Shown: piece after piece, positions 35,260 to 45,589 of the stretch | How positions within the stretch are numbered: position 1 is the first letter of the stretch | Layout: each line of letters begins with the position of its first letter | Origin: Wyeomyia smithii | Lineage: Eukaryota; Arthropoda; Insecta; Diptera; Culicidae | Reading direction: 5' to 3' | Length of the DNA stretch: 64,000 nucleotides | NCBI RefSeq assembly: GCF_029784165.1 | Contig: NC_073695.1 | Location: forward strand, 91,147,902-91,211,901 | Notes under the pieces: model-generated | Seen by the model: only the letters and a program-made list of their open reading frames with translations | The model's database searches: none | What the model was told of the DNA's origin: nothing | Translations under genes and position numbers: made by a program

Positions 35260-36080
35260 GACATGCCAGAAGAAGGAAGGGTGTCGAAACATCATGGACA
35301 TGTTTGTTACCCCTAAAAACAATCACCTGCCAAATTTGGATCCATTTAGTTGGTTAGTTCTCGAGATAAGCAGAGATTTGGGTTTCATTTGTTTCGAACT
35401 CCTCCCTCACAGAAGAGGGAGGGGAGTCATAGTGGTTCGACATACTTGTTACCTCTAAAAACATTCACATACCAAATTTGGTTGTATTTGGTTGATTGGT
35501 TCTCGAGCTGGGCGAAATTCGTATTTCATTTTTATGGGACCCCATCTACCTACCAAATTTGGTTCTATTTACTTGGTTAGTTCTCGAGATGTGCAGAAAT
35601 TTGTGTTTCATTTGTATGGGACCCCTCCCTTCCAGAAGAAGGGAAGGATGTCGAATCAACACGGACATATTTGTTACTCCTAAAAACATCCACATACCAA
35701 ATTTGGTTCCATTCACTTAGTTAGTTCTCGAGATGTGCAGAAATTTGTGTTTCATGTGTATGGGACCCCTCCCTTTCAGAGGAGGGAAGGGTATCGAACC
35801 AACATGGACATATTTGTTACTCTTAAAAACATCCACTTGCCAAATTCGGTTCCATTTGCTTGATTAGTTTTCGAGATGTGCAGAAGTTTGTGTTTCATTT
35901 GTATGGGACCCCTCCCTTCCAGAGGAGGGAAGGGTGTCGAATCAACATGGACATATATGTTACTCCTAAAAACATCCACCTGCCAAATTTGGTTCCATTT
36001 GCTTGGTTAGTTTTCGAGATGTGCAGAAATTTGTGTTTCATTTGTATGGGACCCCTCCCTTGCAGAAGAGGGAGGGGTCT
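35260..36080 (+). repeat. minisatellite, unit about 143 bp
   Basis: The word GAGATGTGCAGAA recurs near 35586, 35729, 35872 and 36016, with CCAAATTTGGTTCCATT and ATGGGACCCCTCCCTT blocks at matching offsets. It runs into the 3' tail of the composite repeat. Confidence 0.85.
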
Positions 36081-36174
36081 CGAACTATCTTAGTCACCTT
36101 TCCCGGCCCCTAAAACCCCTATATACAAAATTTCACGCCGATCGGTTCGGTAGTTTCCAAGCCTATATGAATCA

Positions 36175-36240
36175 GACAGGCAGACAGACAGACTGACAGA
36201 CAGACAGACAGACAGATAGACAGACAGACAAACAGACAGA
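36175..36240. repeat. CAGA microsatellite
   Basis: A run of CAGACAGA with a few changes near the end of the composite repeat. Confidence 0.9.
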
Positions 36241-36262
36241 GCTGCATTTTTATATGTTTAGA

Positions 36263-38450
36263 TTTTAGGAAATCCGTCCTCTTTGGCTTGCTTGATGGGC
36301 CCTGCGGCGTGGTTCTGCTTCTGCCTTTTTAACTAAACGAACCCGGAGCTTCGTTTCTTTGCAGTCATGTTCCTCGTTCGGTACCGTTCCTAACACGAGA
36401 CGGTATGAGACGTCAGAAGGAGCACATTTTTATTTATATTCTGTATACATTTGATGTCTTTCCAAGGTGCACTCATACATGCATTCATTGCAAGCATAAA
36501 CTTGAGCAGGCCACACTTGGCCAGAGGAGCGAAAAAAAACAGAAGACGAAAAGAGATCCCTTTGGTTACAAGAATCATTACGACACGAATCGTTGGTATA
36601 GTTTGAATAAAAAATAGTTCGAGTGAAAAGAGCATTGAAATGACGGACGCTTGGACTTTTGTTTTACAACAAAATTTTCAACAAAAAATAGTTAGGTCAA
36701 TCCAGCGTATCCAACGCTTGCACTAAAACCCCAACCCACACTGTTAGGAGAACAAAAGCTCTTCTTCATGCCGCAGTTCACATTTGCAGGTCACGCTGGG
36801 ATTACCGCCCAACAAATGAGCACAAGCTAGGCTCACGTTGCAGTAAATTACCGACTTATGAGTCGAGTGCAGGCTCGAGAAACGCGTCGTCACCGCAGCC
36901 TGTTTCAGTGTATGTTGCTTTCCCGATGGGATACTAATTTGATATGAAATGTTGAAGTTTTTGAACACATCCACACTGCCACAGGGCCCACAGGTAAGCT
37001 TCTACAGCAGGAGATTATTCTCGGCTCCTGACTTCTTTCGAATCAAAATCATCACCAGAAAATAAAAACTAATCACAAAGAAACATTTGATCTCTCGGGG
37101 TTCCAACGGTGGTCATAATTTGTGGGGAGCGGACGCGCGGTATCACTGTCTGCCCTGAACAAAGGTGTGCTGTTGGCCTTGAAACGCGTAAAACGTAAAT
37201 GAGGGAAAAGTAATCTCATAACAGGTTCCAACCAAGAAGATTTGGTTCTCGCTAGGGGTGAAAATTCCTATTGACAAAACGCGCCGCGCTGTTTTGTGAT
37301 CCCATTGGAGTCAAAGGCAATTTATAAAGATGTTCGGTATATCTTGACCTCAACAAAACAGGTGTTCATTAGTAGGAAATAACTTAATTTCCATGTTTAT
37401 TGTATGTCGATATAATTGAGGCAATAATATGACCTAATTTATTGGAGGATTTCCCTGCTTTCACTCATAACTCGGGAATAGTTTTTAAAATATTGTTATT
37501 CATTAGCGTTTGACAATATAATGATATTATACGTAACGATATAACATCAGATAAGTTATAGCTAGCTGCTAAGTAAACGAGCTTGAAAGTGAAGTAATTA
37601 CAGCCACTTTAATTATCGATGTAATGATTCAACAAAAAAACGTTGACATTGAAACTAGGAGGCGATGACCCCAATACCGACTAAATATTCACAATGTGCT
37701 TTATCATGCAAATAAAAACAGTTTCAAAACACGCGATGTACGCAATAATATAGATGACTTTATATTCACAACTTGTCATTCTGATGAAGGACAATAATTG
37801 ACAAAAACTGTTAGAAAACCACTACTGCGTGTTGCGGTATGCAAAGCACCAAGTTTTCCACAAGGGATGTCTGCTAGACCTAAAGAGTTGGTTTATCGTA
37901 TATACTTTAATTATATTTTCTCGAATTATTCTGTATGTCTGATAAAAAAAAGGAAAAAGGTGACCGTGCCTAATTGAAATTCTTGCTAACATTCAGTCTG
38001 CGACTTTCGACTTTCGTAGCCTTCCCTCCAGTACAAAGAATAGCAGATGAGAATTGTATTGATCTTATGCTTGAGATCGTTTCGTCTAAATTTTTGATAA
38101 ATGAATTAAAAAATGACATTCGACCTCGAAATTTTGCCTTAATTTTCAACACGTAATCATAATCTGTCTAGTTGTATGAAAGTTATAAGCATTGGAAATC
38201 TTTCCCTATGACGTTACTTATTCATTTCAGTTTTCACAGAATGTACCCAGGTATAGTGAAAAAAGACACAGATACGTATAAAAAAATGAATTTTGCCCTA
38301 AAATCTAGCAAAAGTTATTGATTATCTTGTTTTTATTGAGTTTAATGAAAGTCAAGTTATTTTAATTTTTTTTTTCAGGCATTGAATGTGGGGTTAATGA
38401 TTGAAAAATATACTAATTTGGGAAATAGTTATTTAAAAATTTTCGATAAA
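36263..38450. other. intergenic, nothing firmly recognised
   Basis: Frames at 36390-36974 and 37970-38156 have no supporting signals. The latter has a weak coding look (VQRIADENCIDLMLEIV after an acceptor-like CATTCAG) but is not assigned. Confidence 0.4.
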
Positions 38451-38462
38451 TATAGTCCAGCA

Positions 38463-38490
38463 GGTGGGACCCGAACCCACAACTACTAAG
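38463..38490 (-). mobile_element. tRNA-like SINE remnant (B box)
   Basis: The minus strand reads GTTGTGGGTTCGGGTCCCACC, a B-box word. No A box at proper spacing and no cloverleaf were found. Confidence 0.35.
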
Positions 38491-38529
38491 CTCTGGGCAG
38501 ATGCGTTTTGTTTAATTGTTGTAGGAGTG

Positions 38530-38720
38530 CGATATTGTTGTAGGAGTGGAAATCGCAGCAATCCAGGAGAATTGGTGGCCAAATTTCGGGGAAAGGGAGT
38601 TTCGCGAAGTAGACCTCAAAACAGGGAGAGATATGGGTACGCTAGTACTGCCGAAAATAGAGTTAGCCGTTGAAAAAGGGCGAGTACGATGAGTAAGTGC
38701 TCTGACGAGAGAGCAGAGAA
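38530..38720 (+). mobile_element. internally deleted RTE relic
   Basis: The first part encodes VEIAAIQENWWPNFGEREFREV, matching the RTE endonuclease entry (VEIAAIQEVRWPNSGERDFR in the copy at 55390-53975). Directly after, in another frame, NRERYGYASTAENRVSR matches NRERYRVARAAENRTHSRK, which lies about 290 codons further on in that copy. The intervening endonuclease is therefore deleted. Confidence 0.7.
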
Positions 38721-40336
38721 CAGTTATGTCAGTCAGCAGTCACCAATGTCGGGAGCAGGAATCTTCCCATGCCTGCTATGTCTAATGGCAAGGATGGGAA
38801 CTCTTCCAACCACTGTTGATGGAGAGGATGAAGAAGAGCGAAACAGAAACGGAATGGTGGTTGATAGCGACGCACATAGGAGTACGTAGAACAAAAACCT
38901 GGGGTGGCATTGTGCAACTCGATTCGAGCGATTTTCACTATTTTCGAGTACGTCACATACTGCCAGTTTTGCTTTAAAAAAAAATTTTTTTTGTGTTTTC
39001 AGATAGCAAATGTGTCTTAACGAGGTTTTATCTCTGTTAAGCTACATATTTTATGTCAAGATTTCATCGAGATCTACTCACCTAGCAGTGATAAATCAAC
39101 TTCTCTCTGCTATTACTCTGCAATTCAAATAAGTACAAATATAGTAAGAGCTTGTTCTGGTGAATACTTTTTTGTCAATAATATCTATTATCTGCTACTT
39201 TTAAAGCGTCTTTTAAATCACTCGCTTTTAAAGGATCGTCTGATATGGTTTTAATAATGTTGGACACTGCAGTGCTTCCAGTAGATCATTGAGTCATTGG
39301 AACTGCGTAACTCAACTCATCCAATGGTACAAATTCTCGTTTGCGTTTTGCGGCTCTTCGATCACTGCCATCAATCCTTTGCTTGGACGACATAAATGCG
39401 AAGCTTCCGATCAACTTTACAGCATTATGGTATAGCTTATACCGATTTTGTCATATTTCTAAGCTGTCAATCTTATATAAACTAACTTTTGAAGCGACTC
39501 TGTTGACAGCTTAAGATCGTGTGCTTCTTGGAGGACATTTGGGGTTTTTGTGAGATTTTTACCACTCGATCATTGTTTTGATCTTTTGTGGTGACATTTG
39601 AAGGTTTCTTTAAGTTTTTCCTCCAGAATCAGGAACATTTTAATTATCGAATGTTCATAGCATTGCGTAATGAACCCGAATAGGGTATTTCTCGACAAGT
39701 TATCACAAAATCTGCACTCAACAACAACACTAATCAAATATTTACAATCGATGTATGACAAAGGCATGATAAATGCGCGTATTCAATAAAAACAAAAATT
39801 CAGCAAATCTGAATGTTCCAACTTCGCATTGGTCGCAATTACAAATGGGTGAGCATGGGGCAGATTTTCTTTCTGGAACTCATTGAGAAACACATAACCT
39901 TTCCAATGGTGGGTGAGTTTTTGCTGGGACTTGCTGGGAACCCAAACATTTCGATCAAAAGAAACTGAAAAACACGTGTATGGTAATGCCTTGTTTTTAA
40001 GTTTTTTCAACCTATACAACACATTACCGACACAAATTTACTTAACATACCTTCGTTGTTACCGCCCATATTAAATTTACGCTCAAGAATCACATTAAAG
40101 TTATAATAACATGAGTGGAAGTTTATAGTCTTCGTGCAACAATTTGTGACTTATTCATGGGCTCTAATTAATAACAAGGTTATGATAGTTACTGTAGTTT
40201 GTAAACAACTCAGATAATTCAAAGATGGCCTGCATACAAAGTAGTAAGTATCAGAGAATCCAAAATAGATCAATAGCACGAGGAACACTTGATAATTTTT
40301 TTTCGTATTTTGGCCAGGTTTTTGACTGAAATACTC
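38721..40336. other. intergenic, nothing recognised
   Basis: A 79-codon minus frame at 39783-40022 (contains WVPSKSQQKLTHHWKGYVF) has no known motif. The rest is AT-rich. Confidence 0.45.
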
Positions 40337-40710
40337 CTATGTGCGACGCTGTGAAGCCGCCATCAGCTCGACTACGAAAATTATAGAGGTTCAATGTACA
40401 AAGTGCTCTCTCGTATACAGTTTTTCAAATTGAGACCGTTGGTGGAACCTTTTATCGTTGAATATTAGGTTGGTTTCAGAGAGGGTCGCTCCACAGAAAA
40501 ATTCCGGGAACACAACCTGAAGACTATGTGCGACGCTGTGAAGCCGCCATCAGCTCGACTACGAAAATTATAGAGGTTCAATGTACAAAGTGCTCTCTCG
40601 TATACAGTTTTTCAAATTGAGACCGTTGGTGGAACCTTTTATCGTTGAATATTAGGTTGGTTTCAGAGAGGGTCGCTCCACAGAAAAATTCCGGGAACAC
40701 AACCTGAAGA
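40337..40710 (+). repeat. exact 187-bp tandem duplication
   Basis: 40337-40523 and 40524-40710 read identically base for base. The unit starts CTATGTGCGACGCTGTG and ends AACACAACCTGAAGA and lies within an RTE reverse transcriptase relic, so it duplicates part of that domain. Confidence 0.92.
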
Positions 40711-40790
40711 CTCACCAGCTGTTTGTGGATTTCAAGGTGGCGTACGACTCAGTCAAGCTGGAGGAATCAACAACGTGAACCGCAAAGTCA
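40410..40790 (+). mobile_element. RTE reverse transcriptase relic
   Basis: The plus strand encodes MYKVLSRIQFFKLRPLVEPF, VGFREGRST and then, after a short deletion, HNLKTHQLFVDFKVAYDSV. FVDFKVAYDSV is RT motif A with its catalytic Asp. The order and spacing follow RTE elements. An in-frame stop after IVEY and the 187-bp duplication inactivate it. Confidence 0.85.
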
Positions 40791-41298
40791 AACGACATCC
40801 AACCAATTGGTTATCACCTTTTGTTCCTTCCAGCGATTAGGCTCCATTTTCACTGCACAGTTTAATATACCGCAGAAAGGTTCTGGGCCGATAAACTGTC
40901 AGTTAGATCCCTGTTTTGCAAGTTAGTCTGCCAACGGTGCCCCGCTGGACCATTTTTATAAAAAAAATTGTCCATCAAATCCAAGTATTAGGGTCAATTC
41001 TTGAGGTCATTTTACACCTGGTTAAAAGTTTTAAAAAATCTACCGATTGGATCTCGAGAAATCACGATTTTAGGGTGTTAGTAAATATATTTCAGAATAA
41101 TCCGTATTCGATTCATGCAATTTCACCGAAATTCATCCAAAAATTTGCCCAAATCATTCTATGCCAAAATATACTTGTTGGTGTTGCTACATTATCATAA
41201 TAATTCACCACTGACTTAACTCTCCAAATTGACTTAAGTGTGTTATTTGTATGGCTTAGTGGCTCTGGTTAAATTTAAATGTTACGTTCTGTGAAGTG
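40791..41298. other. intergenic, nothing recognised
   Basis: No motif, repeat end or splice signal could be supported. Confidence 0.5.
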
Positions 41299-43817
41299 AA
41301 TGGGGTCATTCCATGTCAAGTGTCCAAGGAAATGCATCGACCATCTCCGATTTCGACCAGAATTTGTGAGTCGATGTATTTCAAGCCGGAACTTATAAGT
41401 ACAAAATGTTGTACCGATTGGTGGACCCCTCGGCCAATGGGACTGTCTCCACTTTTTGCGAATTTAGCAAAACACCCTTGTTATTTCGTGAATATCTCGG
41501 GACCCTGAAGAGCTACAGGTGATATTGACATATCATTTTGAAGGGTTTTAGATGTACGAACTACGTGATCAATTTTTTTCTGCAGTGTTGCCAACATTGC
41601 ATTTTTTTCGATTTAAAACTTAATTTGCAATTTCCTCAAAATACTCCCTCTTTGATTTTGATTTTGACCACGCCAATGTGTTCAGCAGACGATTTTACAT
41701 AGGAATCACTTGTCAGCAAAAAAAAACAAAATGTAGCGTTCCAGAGCATTTTCAAAATTGCAAGATTTTTGATTTTGTCTACGCACGAAAGCGCTTCTAC
41801 ATTAACTGCGGCTATCCTTATGGTATCCTAGCAGGCGTTTGTGTAGTCGAAGAGTTGTTCCTTAGAGGAGCATCCGTTAATGATGTAACGCAAAAAATCC
41901 CGTTCTAGAATCATTTTTACGAAAAGTTACAGGAGAGTTTTGGTTACACTTTTTACATGATTCTTTATTTTATTGGTTTATCACATTGTAGAAATTATCC
42001 TCTCTCGATTCAAAACCGTTTCCTAACAGGCGGATGGTCATGTTTTTTCCTGATTTAAGGTTTGCTATGATTTCAAAATTGTAAACAATGTGTCTCATCA
42101 CGGGTGCAGTCATTTCATTTTTGAAGATGGTGTGTTTAATGTGTGTTAAATTCAAAACAAATTTGTGTTGCTGGAAAACGGTAGTGGTTATCACAGCAGC
42201 TTACGTGATGAGGTTTACTAGCTACAAAGGGAGCATGCATAAATGACGTAGTTTTTTTAATTTTTTTATACCCCCTTCCCCCTCTTCCACCGTAGCATTT
42301 CGTCACAAAGTCAGACCTCTATAGATAATTTCGTAGAATTATAACAAACTCCTCACCACGCCCCCCACCCTCACCTCACCCCAATGACTTTTTTTGCAAA
42401 CTTTATTACAAAAAACATACATTGTAGGGTAACTGCTCCTATATTCATCTCACCACGCCTTTTTGATCAATTCATCGTCAAATTTAACCATATTTTCAAC
42501 GTTAAACTTTCAGCCACTTGAGAAAATCGAGAAGCAAATAGATTTACTTTCTAAAAATTTGACGGTAAATTAGACAAATGAGAGAAATAAGATGAATATA
42601 GGTGCACCAAGCTGTTGAGATGAACAATGGAGCGAAAAAAATTAAAAAATGAATAAGACAAGACAAAGAATTAAAAATGACCATAAACATACAAAGCCGT
42701 GAAAAAAAAAACAATTAGAATCCCCCTCGTCAAATTTCGTCACGAAACTGCTAGTCGTTGCATGTTCGAGTCAAGGCTCGGGAGAAGACTGTTATTATCA
42801 GTAGGAATCAGTGGCTGCGAAGCCTGTGTCAAATAAACAGAACAAAAAATCCACCTCTGCTCTAATCCTGGGTAAGAAGAAGAACATAGGCGGATAAATG
42901 TTATGATAGAGTTACTTGCTCTATGACGTGCTATGGTATGAGCAAATTAAGATATTCGGTTTTGATAAAATATTTTGGATGCGTTCGGAGATTTGTTTGA
43001 ACATGTGGTCTTGAATGTAAATATGCAAAATTCTGAAATGAAATTTGAAATCACCATTTTTTCACGTTATTAACAATGTCACAAGTTGGTTTCAAAATTC
43101 GAATCATGGACAGAAGTCTACATTTAACAAAAAACAGTTTGAGTTTAAATACGAAAAGTGTAGCCAAAACTCTCCTGTAACCTTTCGTGAAAATGATTCT
43201 AAAGCGGGATTTTTTGCGTTACATCATTCACGGATGCTCCTCTAAGGTACATCTCTTCGATTACACAAACGCCTGCTAGGATACCATTAAGATTGCAGCA
43301 ATTTATGTAGAAGCGCTTTCATGCATAGACAAAATCCAAAATCTTGCAATTTTGAAAATGCTGTATCTCTGGGACGCTACATTTTGTTTTTTGCTGATAA
43401 GTGATTCCTATGTAAAATCGTCTGCTGAACACATTGGCGTGGTCAAAATCAAAATTAAAGGGGGGGGTATTTTGAGGAAATGGCAAATTAAGTTTTGAAT
43501 CGAAAAAAATGCAATGTTGGCAACACTGCAGAAAAAAATTGATCACGTAGTTCGATTGTACATCTAAAACCCTTCAAAATGATATGTCAATATTACCTGT
43601 AGCTCTTCAAGGGTCCCGAGATATTCACAAAATAAAAAGGGTGTTTTGCTAAATTCGCAAAAAGTGGATGCAGTCCCATTGGCCGAGGGGTCCACCAATC
43701 GGTACAACACTTCGTACTTATAAGTTCCGGCTCGAAATACATCGACTCACAAATTTTGGTCGAAATCGGAGATGGTCGATGCATTTCCTCGGACACTTGA
43801 CATGGAATGACCCAATG
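41299..43817. mobile_element. 2.5-kb foldback element with arms of about 650 bp
   Basis: The element 41303-43813 begins GGGTCATTCCATGTCAAGTG and ends with its inverse. The arms 41303-41957 and about 43155-43813 are inverted copies with scattered differences, sharing for example the GTGTTGCCAACA, CAGACGATTTTACATAGG and CTCCTGTAAC blocks. AATG flanks both sides (41299-41302, 43814-43817). The central 1.2 kb has no transposase. A MITE lies in the loop. The single strand could fold into a very long hairpin. Confidence 0.85.
42428..42608. mobile_element. MITE in the foldback loop
   Basis: GGTAACTGCTCCTATATTCATC at the left pairs with GATGAATATAGGTGCACC at the right. The middle is AT-rich and also partly self-complementary. 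No clear target duplication was seen. Confidence 0.6.
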
Positions 43818-45040
43818 GGAAAAATGAATCATTGTGTTTTATTACAAATCCACACACAAACGCTCACAAACACATATAAATATTCACGCACGTATACATT
43901 TAAATACACAAATTTTGAAAATAATGTATTATATTTTCTCTATTAAAAAGACAAGCGCTGCTAAATGTTTGGTTTCTACTACTTTATCAGCTGTCACAAT
44001 GTGAGAATACATTCCCAGGCAATCTCGGATGTACATTTCTAAGCACCAAGTGAATTCAACGCTGCCTGACTGTCAGAGAAAATACAAATATTTGCACGTC
44101 TGTATTTTCTAGTCAGACAAGCACTCGCACATTCAAGATTTGCAAAAATCTCCGTTGAAACACTGTTGGCCAGTGTCCCATAGCCACTGAAATATTAATT
44201 CCAGGACCGAAGATTCCCGCACCAGTTTTTGTACCTATTTTTAGGCCATCTGTGAATGAAATCATTCAGAACTTTGTCTTTAACAAAACCGAAGAAAGAC
44301 TATTGGGTATGAATGATTTTGAATGCGTCCTAGTTTTAGATATGAAGATTACTCTTACTACCCTCCATTTTGATGGAATATGATTCAACCTTAAACTGGC
44401 CTTGAAAATCTCGCGAAAATTCAAATTAGAATTAGAATCTAGCAGAAATTTCAAGTTATCGACAAGTCGACAATCCTTCGAGTAGTTAATTGTTTGAGGG
44501 AATTTTTCTCAACAGAACAATGCACAAATGAATAAAAAATAAAATTTTACAGATGAACAGTAAATTTCGCCATAGAAATATTCGACAGTGTTTGGCATAA
44601 AAATTTTATTGCAAAATCGTTCAATTTGCCATTTTTTATAATCAAAGTTTAAAAAAATTTGAAAATTTTAAAATAACCGATTAAATTTTAAAATTCGTCT
44701 ATCAGAATTTAAAATCCGATGAATTTATCGTAAAAGCAAGAATGCCCAAGGGTTCAATCTCGGATCCAGTCTGGTACAACATGTTGGGCTCCAGGATGCA
44801 CAAAGTCATTATTCTGTGATGATACAAGCATTTTTGTAAAAGGAAAAAATCTTTGTATCATATGTTGTCGATTGCAAGGAATCTTAGCTGTTTTCTCTAC
44901 CTATTCGGTGAAGTGGAAAAGTTCTGTCAATGCCTCTGTAACTCCATTGAATATTTTTATTACCGATAATTCTAAACAATAAGAAACAAAAAGGTTTTAT
45001 ATTTTTTTCTCACATCAACACATTTCTAAAAAAAATAGCT
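43818..45040. other. intergenic, nothing recognised
   Basis: AT-rich sequence without supported features. Confidence 0.5.
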
Positions 45041-45045
45041 GATAA

Positions 45046-45051
45046 TTTATT
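45046..45051 (-). terminator. poly(A) signal of 45374-45083 gene
   Basis: AATAAA on the minus strand, 32 bp past the stop codon of the cysteine-containing peptide gene. Confidence 0.5.
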
Positions 45052-45082
45052 ATAACATACTGAAATTGAAAACGAACCCCTC

Positions 45083-45374
45083 CTATGAAAAATAAAACAT
45101 TCGCTTCGATTTTTCATCTGAAGAAAAAAAAAACACCGGCGTAATGCATGATTCATATGAAACTGTAATTCAATAAATAATTATTAAATCTACTCACCGT
45201 CGCACCACTCATGGCCCATCCATACTGTCGGAGTTTTCATTACGATAACCCCACAGGAATTCCCGAGGTACTTATCCATGAGACAGGGTAATCCGCAGTC
45301 TTGTTCCTCGTAACTGCCAAAGCAATACAAATTGCCACTATCGATATCATGGGCAGATATCGAAGCGAATCCAT
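45083..45374 (-). CDS. candidate small secreted cysteine peptide, two exons, frame broken
   Basis: ATG at 45374 opens a typical signal peptide, MDSLRYLPMISIVAICIALA. In that frame translation stops soon after. In the +2 frame the exon continues, directly at the expected cleavage site, with SYEEQDCGLPCLMDKYLGNS and ends in GHEWCD at a donor GACG|GTGAGTAG (45198/45197). A 80-nt intron ends TTTTTCTTCAG (45118), and exon 2 completes the codon and reads DEKSKRMFYFS then stop (45085-45083). The mature part has four Cys spaced C-x3-C-x9-C-x15-C, not a family I recognise. A TATA box lies upstream and a poly(A) signal downstream. One indel, real or from sequencing, separates the two frames, so it may be a recent pseudogene or an intact gene with an error. 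No homology is claimed. Confidence 0.5.
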
Positions 45375-45568
45375 GTCGTCTTCTTCTCGTATCTTCTACG
45401 TGTTTTTCCTAGCATATATCTCCGCCAGAGTATGCTGCAAGCGTTTTGTTTGTTCAGGTTGGAATATATGAACGAACAACGCTGCAACCACTTGAAATCA
45501 AATTCTAAACACACTTGTTTATTCTGCTCTCCTCCACTACCTCACTTTGCAAAACAAGCTATAGTAAA

Positions 45569-45577
45569 CTTTATATA
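45569..45577 (-). promoter_or_regulatory. TATA box for 45374-45083 gene
   Basis: On the minus strand GTTATATAAAG lies about 200 bp before the ATG. No clear initiator was found at -30 spacing, so this is tentative. Confidence 0.35.
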
Positions 45578-45589
45578 ACGAAACAGCTT

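Larger units (their letters stand above)
32948..36262 (+). repeat. composite dispersed repeat (AGCTGACCCGGCAAAC..CAGACAGA type)
   Basis: It opens AACTAGCTGACCCGGCAAAC and closes with a CAGACAGA run and TTTTTATATGTTTAGAT. This end pair is common in arthropod repeats but I cannot assign a class. Between are a minisatellite of about 249-bp composite units (33180-35260), a second of about 143-bp units (35260-36080) and a Tc1/mariner-type MITE at 33844. No transposase or RT was found. Confidence 0.65.

Noticed and set aside
33180..36080. CRISPR array
   Set aside because: Units are contiguous tandem repeats of 143-249 bp without unique spacers, in a eukaryotic transposon-rich context.
37970..38156. 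Fragment resembling the N-terminus of UFM1 ligase (NCIDLMLEIV)
   Set aside because: Only a few residues match, with no neighbouring exons and equally open antisense frame.
45083..45374. Defensin-type (CS-alpha-beta) peptide
   Set aside because: The C-x3-C step is there, but only four Cys are present and the C-x-C ending is missing, so the fold is not supported.
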